This document shows positions 1 through 5,507 of a stretch of DNA of 13,203 nt, in pieces; the stretch's first letter is position 1, and every line of letters begins with the position of its first letter. Below the pieces are notes generated by a model that searched no databases, was not told the DNA's origin, and was given only the letters and a program-made list of their open reading frames with translations. Made by a program: the position numbers and the translations under genes. This stretch comes from Clostridia bacterium DTU080 (GTDB lineage Bacteria > Bacillota > Limnochordia > DTU080): NCBI GenBank assembly GCA_001513395.1, contig LFTP01000163.1:1-13203 (forward strand), in the 5' to 3' direction.

Positions 1-198
1 CGGTTCGCTTTCGCTAAGTCCCATGCTCCCCCTTCGGCTTCCTCCAGACGGTCTGTTGCCAGGCCCGCCCTTGCCTACGGGTTCCCTTCCCGCTGGTTGA
101 GTGGTGAGGGCTTCTTTCAGCCCTCCGGCTCGGCAGACATGCCGGGCGCACGAGATAAGAAGAAGATCACCTTGTCAAATCCAAGACTGACGGAATGA
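1..198 (+). other. GC-rich conserved-looking edge element, open in frame 1
   Basis: No recognised protein domain. Frame 1 is open from the window edge to a TGA at 196-198 (65 codons). The predicted peptide is Pro/Ser/Arg-rich, with pieces such as SHAPPSASSRR and SADMPGA. The stretch holds a 6-bp hairpin, GAGGGC 106-111 with GCCCTC 120-125 and loop TTCTTTCA. The order CTTCGGCTTCCTCCAGA, a CCCTTGCCT block, this hairpin and ATGCCGGGCGCAC matches, from memory, a sequence scattered through many bacterial genomes, often as spurious small hypothetical proteins near mobile elements. That link is recollection, not a search result. It may be the end of an insertion element or intron, or a structured noncoding repeat. 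The AT-richer sequence after about 150 looks like ordinary intergenic DNA. Confidence 0.35.
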
Positions 199-213
199 CA
201 CGAAAAGTGGGGC

Positions 214-242
214 TTGCTTCCAGACGACTATCCTGATATGTT
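214..242 (+). promoter_or_regulatory. candidate sigma-70 promoter of rubredoxin
   Basis: TTGCTT at 214-219 (3 of 6 to the -35 consensus) is followed after exactly 17 nt by TATGTT at 237-242 (4 of 6 to the -10). This would start transcription near 249 and give a leader of about 43 nt before the rubredoxin ATG at 292. The match is only moderate. Confidence 0.35.
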
Positions 243-291
243 GAGAAACACAACCATACTCACCATTCAGGGTTCAAAGGAGTGACCTAGC

Positions 292-459
292 ATGGCTCAG
301 AAGAAGTACGAGTGCACAGTCTGCGGTTATATTTACGATCCGGCAAAAGGCGATCCTGACAACAACATAGCACCAGGCACCTCATTTGATGACCTTCCCG
401 ACGATTGGGTCTGCCCCGAGTGCGGTGCGGACAAAGACGCCTTCGAACCCGTTGACTAA
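292..459 (+). CDS. rubredoxin
   Basis: This is a 55-residue one-iron electron carrier of the cytoplasm. The two knuckles that bind Fe(Cys)4 are visible: C8-T-V-C11-G with Y13, and C41-P-E-C44-G. The rubredoxin core residues are also present, including P17, G20, D21, P28, G29, F32, L35, P36, D37, W39 and F51, and the length is typical (52-55 aa). The start is the ATG at 292, served by AAAGGAG at 276-282 with 9 nt of spacing. The next gene on the same strand is a flavodiiron protein. In anaerobes rubredoxin is the usual electron donor to this enzyme for reducing O2 or NO, so a joint role is likely. The two are separated by a hairpin and 342 nt, so they may be separately transcribed. Identity is near certain. 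Confidence 0.97.
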   Translation: MAQKKYECTVCGYIYDPAKGDPDNNIAPGTSFDDLPDDWVCPECGADKDAFEPVD

Positions 460-483
460 GTTTGCAAGTTGAGCGTTTTTATC

Positions 484-526
484 TGATCGACCTTCTCGGC
501 TCTACATGGGCGACGAAGGTCGATCA
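484..526 (+). terminator. strong hairpin after rubredoxin, no U-tract
   Basis: TGATCGACCTTC at 484-495 pairs perfectly with GAAGGTCGATCA at 515-526 (12 bp). An inner TCG/CGA pair (496-498 with 511-513) extends the stem around a C514 bulge. It begins 24 nt after the rubredoxin stop, the place for a transcription end or mRNA 3'-stabilising structure, but no T-run follows. The same arm sequence recurs in the hairpin at 9798-9842. It may be a non-canonical terminator or a dispersed palindromic repeat. Confidence 0.55.
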
Positions 527-801
527 TATGCGTCAACGATGATCGGCCAAGTCCATCCGAGATCCTGACTCCCGCGTCCTGGCTTATTCATAGACCAACC
601 CAGCAGGGTTGAAAAAGCTCGGATCGCGTCGATCCATTTGCGATCATCAGACAGGATTGACGAAAAGCCTTACCACATGTGTACGAAACCGGCTGTCCGA
701 TAGAGATATCGCCGCCGATAGCACGGCGCCAAAGCGCCTTGTCTGTCGCCTGAACGATTCGGCGGGATCGCACCGTCCATAGTGCTTCATGGAGGATGGT
801 C
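527..801. other. intergenic gap between hairpin and flavodiiron gene
   Basis: No convincing coding frame was found. The minus-strand frame crossing this stretch runs into the flavodiiron gene and has no family signature. TTGACG at 657-662 matches the -35 box at 5 of 6 positions, but no good -10 box follows at 16-18 nt. GATC tetramers are frequent here. The leader of the flavodiiron mRNA must start somewhere in this stretch, but I cannot place its promoter. Confidence 0.4.
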
Positions 802-2022
802 ATGCAAAGAGTCGATCCGATCAAGATCACTGAGGGAGTCCATTGGGTGGGTGCCCTGGACCCGGATCTGCGGGTCTTTGACGTGATCATGGAAACGCGC
901 TGGGGAACCACCTACAACTCATACATTGTCGAAGGAAGTCAAAAGCGAGCATTGATCGAGGGTGTCAAGGATGTCTTCGGCGATTCCCATCTGGACACCG
1001 TACGGCAAGTCATAGATCCAGCCAGTATTGACTACATCGTAATCAACCATGCCGAACCCGACCACTCGGGATCATTGAGAGACTTGCTCACACACACGGT
1101 CAATGCCACGGTTCTCTGTTCACGTCCCGCCGCTACATTTTTGAAGGATATCCTAAACGTCGACTTCCCCTGTCGGGTCGTCCGTGACGGGGAGGCTGTC
1201 GACCTGGGCGGTAAGAGTCTGCGATTCATCTCCGCTCCGTTCCTTCATTGGCCGGACTCAATGTTCACCTATCTGCCCGAAGACCGGATTCTGTTCCCGG
1301 GAGATGTGTTCGGCTGCCATTTCTGCGATCCGCGTGTCTTCAACGATCTCGTCACGACGGATCTGATACCTGCTCAAGAGTACTACTTCCAGATGATCAT
1401 GAGCCCATTTGCCCCCTATATGGTCGAGGCTGTTAGAAAGATTCAAGATCTTCCCATCGACATTATCTGTCCGGCACACGGCCCCATTCTTCGCCAGGAC
1501 CCTTGGGAGACGGTTTCCCGCTTCGAAAACTGGGCGAAAGCCTGTTTGTATGACAACGATCCCAAGAAGGTGTTCATCGGCTATGTGTCAGCCTATGGCA
1601 ACACGGGCAAAATTGCCGAAGTTCTGGCAGCAGAGATTCGGAGTTCAGGTTTGGACGTCACCCTGATGGAGGTCTCTCAGAGTCCACTGGCCGACGTGGT
1701 CGCTGAGATCGATCGCTGTGATGCCCTTCTTTTGGGCTCTCCCACCATCAACCGCGACGCCCTCAAACCTGTGTGGGATGTGTTGGCCAGCATATCCGCC
1801 CCGAAGAACAAAGCCAAGTTGGCGGGAGCCTTCGGTTCCTACGGATGGAGCGGGGAGGCAGTGGGTATGATCACCGACAGGTTCAAAAGCCTGGGCCTGC
1901 AGGTGGTAGAGCCCGGCTTTCGCACCAAATTCGTCCCCGATGCCTCAGCCTTGGCTGAAGCCGCAGAATACGGACGGTTGTTTGCCGAGACGGTCATAAA
2001 GGCCGCGGCTAAAAAGGGCTGA
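802..2022 (+). CDS. flavodiiron protein (A-type, rubredoxin:oxygen/NO oxidoreductase)
   Basis: This 406-residue cytoplasmic enzyme should reduce O2 to water and/or NO to N2O, using electrons from rubredoxin. The N-terminal metallo-beta-lactamase-like domain (about 1-250) carries the complete di-iron ligand set: H83-x-E85-x-D87-H88 in NHAEPDHSG, H149 in FLHWPDS, D168 in PGDVFG and H226 in PAHGP. The C-terminal flavodoxin domain (about 255-400) has the FMN phosphate loop SAYGNTGKIA (263-272) and GSPTINRD (312-319). There is no extra C-terminal domain, so this is the short A-type form. I start it at the ATG at 802 rather than the in-frame ATG at 796, because GGAGG lies at 791-795: the first ATG touches it, while the second has a 6-nt spacing. 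Rubredoxin lies upstream on the same strand. Whether O2 or NO is preferred cannot be read from the sequence. Confidence 0.96.
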   Translation: MQRVDPIKITEGVHWVGALDPDLRVFDVIMETRWGTTYNSYIVEGSQKRALIEGVKDVFGDSHLDTVRQVIDPASIDYIVINHAEPDHSGSLRDLLTHTVNATVLCSRPAATFLKDILNVDFPCRVVRDGEAVDLGGKSLRFISAPFLHWPDSMFTYLPEDRILFPGDVFGCHFCDPRVFNDLVTTDLIPAQEYYFQMIMSPFAPYMVEAVRKIQDLPIDIICPAHGPILRQDPWETVSRFENWAKACLYDNDPKKVFIGYVSAYGNTGKIAEVLAAEIRSSGLDVTLMEVSQSPLADVVAEIDRCDALLLGSPTINRDALKPVWDVLASISAPKNKAKLAGAFGSYGWSGEAVGMITDRFKSLGLQVVEPGFRTKFVPDASALAEAAEYGRLFAETVIKAAAKKG

Positions 2023-2044
2023 TAAAAAGGCACTGATGAGATAT

Positions 2045-2088
2045 AGGCCGGGTACCGGGTGCTAACGGAGCACTTCCGGTCCCGGCCT
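2045..2088. terminator. long hairpin between convergent genes, likely bidirectional
   Basis: AGGCCGGG 2045-2052 pairs with CCCGGCCT 2081-2088. CCGG 2055-2058 pairs with CCGG 2076-2079, and GTGCT 2059-2063 pairs with AGCAC 2069-2073. The loop is AACGG and the internal loops are small. The hairpin lies 22 nt after the flavodiiron stop and 5 nt after the stop of the minus-strand PHP gene, so it can end both transcripts. On the plus side only GTTTACT follows. On the minus side TTTTT tracts occur some 15-30 nt downstream. Confidence 0.75.
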
Positions 2089-2093
2089 GTTTA

Positions 2094-3377
2094 CTAAACT
2101 TGCGCCCATACATGTTTGTAGTAATCCCTGACTCGGCCTTTGCAGTCAGCCAACTGCTCAGCCGCTTCCTTCTGACCCGCCAAGTATCTCAGCATCAAAC
2201 GTCCTTCTTCGGCGCAGAGCTCGTCGTGTTTAGGCAATACCTCACGCAACAAAAACTGCGCATACTTGACCAAACGGAACGGACCGCAGGCGCGAGGATG
2301 CGATCCCGGCAATGCTTCCACGGCCACGGAATAAAGCCCCTTGATATTGGCAATCAAATCAGACAGATCCGTGGAGGGAGAGAACACGATGGAGTAATAC
2401 CATCCAAAAAGCTCCCCTCTTTCGCAACCGTGAGCATCGCTGGCTCCGACTATGGGAATCTCGCGTCCGCGGACGCGCTCTTCGTAGTATCGCGCCACTT
2501 GAAGTATGTTCGACTCCACCTGATGACGATGGAAACCGCCGATCACCTCGTAGGCATCAAAAGGCTGCCGCTCAAACAGCAAGGTGGTTAGAGCCTCAGG
2601 CAGGTCATACCGATGCCCGGTAAACCAATAGGGATGACAAAAAATACCCAGGCCGCCTCCCGCTCGAATCTGTTCAAATGACCAGACACAGGCCGCATAC
2701 TGATACCGATACGGCTGGGGTATATCAACCAAAGAATCGGCCAACTCGGCGACTTCCCTCTGAAAGGCATCGCTCGAAAACAGATCGTTTACGCTGAAGC
2801 GCCCTCCGAAGTTCACGATGTGGACTTTGGTCTTGGGCGGGTGTACTTCCTCACCCGGAAAGATGCGAAGATCGATCTGCGTTTCCGCAAAGGCCTGGGC
2901 GGCCTCCAACGAAGGCTGATACCGATGGTGATCGGTGACGGCCATGAAATCCAAGCCTATTCGACGGGCCGCACCGGCCACATATCCCGGGGATTCCCGA
3001 CCGTCTGATCGATCACTGTGAATATGAAAATCCCCTTTGAAGGGATAGCGACCAAACAGATCCTCATCCAATGCATAGATGCGAAACTCACCGACAGGCG
3101 TACGCGTCTCACCCGAGACTCGCTCGATCCATATCACGTGTTCCTGTTCATTCTCGCAGCGCACAGGGATGCGCAAGGCATCGTCCTGCGCTCGCAGTTG
3201 CAGATGTATAGCTCGCTGATCATTCACCGGAGTCAAAAAGCCCTCAGCAGGAAAGAGACTGACCTCGTATTGCGCTTCAGGATCGAAACGACTGTGCTCA
3301 TACAATCCCCGAACGGTGATATCCACAGGCCTGTTAACTGGAACGATCTTCGGAAACACGTCATAGAAAAGCGACAA
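2094..3377 (-). CDS. PHP-domain metal-dependent phosphoesterase (COG0613-like) with N-terminal extension
   Basis: This 427-residue protein is likely a hydrolase of the polymerase-and-histidinol-phosphatase fold. The PHP metal-site motifs appear in order: DFHIHSD (H118, H120, D122), TDHH (D149, H150), GEE (E176-E177), VHIVNFGG (H186), FCHPYW (H248) and SDAHG (D314, H316). The substrate is unknown; family members act on nucleotides, sugar phosphates and other phosphoesters. Residues 1-112 precede the catalytic domain and look beta-rich, without a signal peptide, so they may form a separate sandwich domain. The start is a TTG at 3377, preceded by AGGAG at 3386-3390 with a 7-8 nt gap; no nearby ATG fits better. 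It lies 52 nt downstream of the fumarylacetoacetase-family gene and probably shares its mRNA. The fold assignment is firm, the function is not. Confidence 0.88.
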   Translation of the reverse strand: MSLFYDVFPKIVPVNRPVDITVRGLYEHSRFDPEAQYEVSLFPAEGFLTPVNDQRAIHLQLRAQDDALRIPVRCENEQEHVIWIERVSGETRTPVGEFRIYALDEDLFGRYPFKGDFHIHSDRSDGRESPGYVAGAARRIGLDFMAVTDHHRYQPSLEAAQAFAETQIDLRIFPGEEVHPPKTKVHIVNFGGRFSVNDLFSSDAFQREVAELADSLVDIPQPYRYQYAACVWSFEQIRAGGGLGIFCHPYWFTGHRYDLPEALTTLLFERQPFDAYEVIGGFHRHQVESNILQVARYYEERVRGREIPIVGASDAHGCERGELFGWYYSIVFSPSTDLSDLIANIKGLYSVAVEALPGSHPRACGPFRLVKYAQFLLREVLPKHDELCAEEGRLMLRYLAGQKEAAEQLADCKGRVRDYYKHVWAQV

Positions 3378-3429
3378 GTCTCTGCTCCTCTCTGACCTTG
3401 TCCACCGGCGGGTCCGCTTTCACCCTCTG

Positions 3430-4314
3430 TTACTCGTCGGGCGCTTTGGCAAACCTAGTGGTTAAGGTTCCGATCTTTTCAATCACCACATCGGTGGTGT
3501 CACCCGGTTTCAACGCTATCCGCCTGGCTATGCCTACGCCTGCCGGAGTTCCCGTAGCGATGATGTCGCCTGGTTCCAAAGTCATGATCTGAGAGGCATA
3601 CCACACGATATCTGCTACCGGACACAGCATATCTGCCGTGGAAGCTGACTGCATCAGCTCACCGTTGAGATACAACTGCAGTGTGAGATCCTGAGGATCC
3701 GGGATCTCATCCCTGGTCACCAGCCACGGACCCATGGGCGCGCTTCCGTTGATCCACTTCCCGGCCAGCCAATCGAAAAACGGCGTGTTACCTCGCTTGT
3801 CTTCGCGGGAATCAACTCGGAGTCTTCGCTCTGACAAATCATTGAACGCCGAATAACCGGCCACCGCCTCCATAGCGGCCTCTCGGCTGGGCGCCTGATA
3901 CAGATAATCCCCGATGACAACGGCGAGTTCCGCTTCGTAATCCAGATGCTGGATCGTCGGCGGCAAATACACGGTCGCTCGGTGCGGACGCAGAGAAGTG
4001 GTCGGGGGCTTCATGAAAAGCTGCGGACGCGGTTCACCAACAGACTCGTGCCGGCCCGTCTCGCGCATGTGCTCCAGGTAGTTGGCGGCTACGCACAGCA
4101 GTTTCGGAGGATGAGAAACCGGAGGAAGCAATTCTGCCTCAGTAACCGACAAGTTCTCAACGGTTCTGGATCCAGAGAGCAGTTTATCTCGATCTGAGAA
4201 GTCAGTCGCCCAATACTCATGTGAGGTCAAAGCCTTCACAGCGATTTGTTGACCCTCAGAGTCAAGAATCCCCAAATGCTCGTTCCCCTCCCACAGCAGA
4301 CAAGCAATGCGCAT
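3430..4314 (-). CDS. fumarylacetoacetate hydrolase family protein
   Basis: This 294-residue enzyme belongs to the FAH/COG0179 family, which includes hydrolases, isomerases, decarboxylases and lyases of 2-oxo- or 3-oxoacid substrates. The catalytic core runs from about 70 to the end and contains the divalent-metal ligands E127 and E129 (in DYEAELAVVIG) and D159 (in SAFNDLS). It also contains K186 in GKWINGSAPMGPW and the signature TGTPAGVG at 254-261. Residues 1-65 form the small N-terminal domain common in this family. An insertion between 160 and 185, compared with short members, lengthens the lid region. The ATG start at 4314 is preceded by AAAGGGTGAG. It is the first gene of the minus-strand unit and is followed by the PHP gene. 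The exact substrate cannot be told; 2-hydroxymuconate-type, ureidoglycolate-type and sugar-acid-derived compounds are all possible. Confidence 0.92.
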   Translation of the reverse strand: MRIACLLWEGNEHLGILDSEGQQIAVKALTSHEYWATDFSDRDKLLSGSRTVENLSVTEAELLPPVSHPPKLLCVAANYLEHMRETGRHESVGEPRPQLFMKPPTTSLRPHRATVYLPPTIQHLDYEAELAVVIGDYLYQAPSREAAMEAVAGYSAFNDLSERRLRVDSREDKRGNTPFFDWLAGKWINGSAPMGPWLVTRDEIPDPQDLTLQLYLNGELMQSASTADMLCPVADIVWYASQIMTLEPGDIIATGTPAGVGIARRIALKPGDTTDVVIEKIGTLTTRFAKAPDE

Positions 4315-4332
4315 CCACTACTCACCCTTTCC

Positions 4333-4347
4333 AAGGTCGAAGACCTT
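4333..4347 (-). promoter_or_regulatory. 5'-leader hairpin of the FAH-PHP transcript
   Basis: AAGGTC 4333-4338 and GACCTT 4342-4347 form a perfect 6-bp hairpin with a 3-nt loop. If transcription starts near 4349, as the -10 box predicts, this stem sits at the extreme 5' end of the mRNA, where such stems usually protect against decay. It ends 8 nt before the AAAGGG part of the ribosome binding site. Confidence 0.4.
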
Positions 4348-4355
4348 CAGAAGTC

Positions 4356-4364
4356 ATTGTATCA
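4356..4364 (-). promoter_or_regulatory. extended -10 promoter for the FAH-PHP unit
   Basis: Read on the minus strand, TGATACAAT gives an extended TGn element plus TACAAT, which matches TATAAT at 5 of 6 positions. No -35 box is visible at 17 nt, which is usual for extended -10 promoters. The predicted start is near 4349, about 35 nt upstream of the ATG at 4314. Confidence 0.5.
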
Positions 4365-4417
4365 CACCGCTTCGCGAGCTGCCATGACGCCAGTACCCCT
4401 CCAAAAGCGGCGATATG

Positions 4418-4447
4418 TTGACCGAAGGCCCACCGTAGGGGTATCCT
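4418..4447 (+). promoter_or_regulatory. sigma-70-like promoter for the thioesterase-msrC-oxidoreductase unit
   Basis: TTGACC 4418-4423 (5 of 6) and TATCCT 4442-4447 (4 of 6) are 18 nt apart. They sit just upstream of the thioesterase ribosome binding site, predicting a very short leader of about 16 nt. It diverges from the FAH promoter at 4356-4364, leaving about 54 nt between the two -35/-10 regions for shared control. Confidence 0.5.
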
Positions 4448-4469
4448 AAAGCCGAACGGAGGAGCTGAT

Positions 4470-4910
4470 TTGACCGTTAACCCCTACAGCGTTCAGATTC
4501 GGGTTCGCTACGCCGAAACGGATCAAATGGGTGTGGTGCACCACTCTGTTTACCCGATCTGGTTCGAGGCTGCCAGAAGCGCATTTTTCAGGGACCACAA
4601 CCTTCCGTACGCTACGTTCGAAGAGGACGGGATCTTTCTCATGGTCACCCACCTGGAGTGCCGATTCTTGCGCCCGGCGTATTACGATCAGTTAGTAGAA
4701 GTCGCCGTCTTGCCCCGTTATCTGACCCCAGCGCGATGCCAAATCGAGTATGTGGTATGTAACGAAGATGCCGAGACAGTATCCACCGGACTCACCCGAC
4801 ACGCCTTTGTCAATCGAGATGGCCGACCGATCAATCTTAAAAAGACTCGGTTTTGGCAACCACTCTCTGCGCTGATACCCTGTCAACAACAATCCAAATC
4901 CAATTCGTAG
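4470..4910 (+). CDS. acyl-CoA thioesterase, 4HBT/YbgC-type hotdog fold
   Basis: This 146-residue cytoplasmic thioesterase has the length typical of single-hotdog enzymes that act as oligomers. The signature of the YbgC/4-hydroxybenzoyl-CoA family is clear near the N-terminus: RYAETDQMGVVHHSVYPIWF (13-32), with the likely catalytic acid D18 and the following GVVHH. This is followed by FEAAR and, later, the CRFLRPAYYDQL strand. The substrate is an acyl- or aroyl-CoA that cannot be specified; the fold is used on short-chain, aromatic and ACP-linked thioesters. The start is the TTG at 4470, preceded by CGGAGGAG at 4457-4464 with 5 nt of spacing. It is the first gene of a plus-strand unit, 124 nt ahead of msrC. 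The tail after about residue 133 (SALIPCQQQSKSNS) is low-complexity and probably flexible. Confidence 0.92.
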   Translation: MTVNPYSVQIRVRYAETDQMGVVHHSVYPIWFEAARSAFFRDHNLPYATFEEDGIFLMVTHLECRFLRPAYYDQLVEVAVLPRYLTPARCQIEYVVCNEDAETVSTGLTRHAFVNRDGRPINLKKTRFWQPLSALIPCQQQSKSNS

Positions 4911-5034
4911 CGAGGATCTGGCGACGAAAGCAAGGAGGTTGTGTCTGTCGCGCCTCATCACCGTGCTCGACGTCTGTCTGTTGACCGGACCGCGAGACAA
5001 CTCCAGGGCAAGATGTCATTAGGAGGCAGCACGT
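4911..5034 (+). other. gap before msrC with an orphan Shine-Dalgarno
   Basis: The gap contains a perfect AAGGAGG at 4932-4938 that no good start codon uses at normal spacing. The TTG at 4939 touches it, and the GTG at 4941 is 2 nt away. The TTG frame would give a 27-residue peptide (MCLSRLITVLDVCLLTG and a basic tail, 3 Cys) ending at TAG 5020-5022, which overlaps the AGGAGG of msrC at 5021-5026. TTGACC at 4981-4986 resembles a -35 box but lacks a -10. I do not call a gene here. Confidence 0.25.
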
Positions 5035-5502
5035 ATGTCAAAACAGACATTTTACGAAAGGCTCCAAGAGCAACTCGAGGAATTGATCAGCGCCGAAACC
5101 GACTGGCTCGCCAACCTGGCCAATGCGGCGGCTTTGCTCTATCATGAACTGACTGACGTCAACTGGGTTGGGTTTTATCTCTTGCAAGGAAAGGAGCTGG
5201 TCTTGGGGCCTTTTCAGGGCAGGCCCGCCTGCGTGCGTATTCCGCTCGGCAAGGGAGTCTGTGGGAATGCCGCCCAAAAGCGCAGTACCATCGTCGTCCC
5301 GGATGTGCACGAATTTCCCGGACATATCGCTTGTGACCCGGCCTCTCGTTCCGAGCTGGTCGTACCGTGGATCTCAGGCGATACGCTCATCGGTGTGCTC
5401 GATCTGGACAGCCCTATGCTGGCACGCTTTGACTCCGAGGATGCTAAGGGTCTGGAGCGCATGATACCTGTCCTGAACCGCTATGCCATACCAAGAAGGT
5501 GA
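5035..5502 (+). CDS. msrC: free methionine-(R)-sulfoxide reductase (GAF domain)
   Basis: This 155-residue single GAF-domain enzyme reduces free L-methionine-(R)-sulfoxide using thioredoxin, a repair step after oxidative damage in the cytoplasm. The three redox cysteines are at C66 (RPACVRIP), C76 (GKGVCGNAA) and C100 (HIACDPASRSELVVP). Their spacings of 10 and 24 residues equal those of the E. coli enzyme (C84, C94, C118). Other family hallmarks are WVGFYLL, LGPFQGRPAC and IGVLDLDSP. The ATG at 5035 follows AGGAGG at 5021-5026 with 8 nt of spacing. The stop at 5500-5502 is 5 nt ahead of the next gene, so the two are almost certainly cotranscribed and possibly translationally coupled. Together with rubredoxin and the flavodiiron protein it gives the window an oxidative-stress theme. 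Confidence 0.95.
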   Translation: MSKQTFYERLQEQLEELISAETDWLANLANAAALLYHELTDVNWVGFYLLQGKELVLGPFQGRPACVRIPLGKGVCGNAAQKRSTIVVPDVHEFPGHIACDPASRSELVVPWISGDTLIGVLDLDSPMLARFDSEDAKGLERMIPVLNRYAIPRR

Positions 5503-5507
5503 CTTCC

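Noticed and set aside
480..830. Cluster of GATC sites
   Set aside because: GATC is frequent throughout the window, including inside coding genes, so the local excess is not clearly special.
588..911. Minus-strand 107-codon open frame across the rubredoxin-flavodiiron gap
   Set aside because: It overlaps the start of the flavodiiron gene, has no family signature and no good ribosome binding site.
2100..2591. Plus-strand 163-codon frame antisense to the PHP gene
   Set aside because: It lies wholly opposite a gene with complete PHP motifs; no protein signature of its own.
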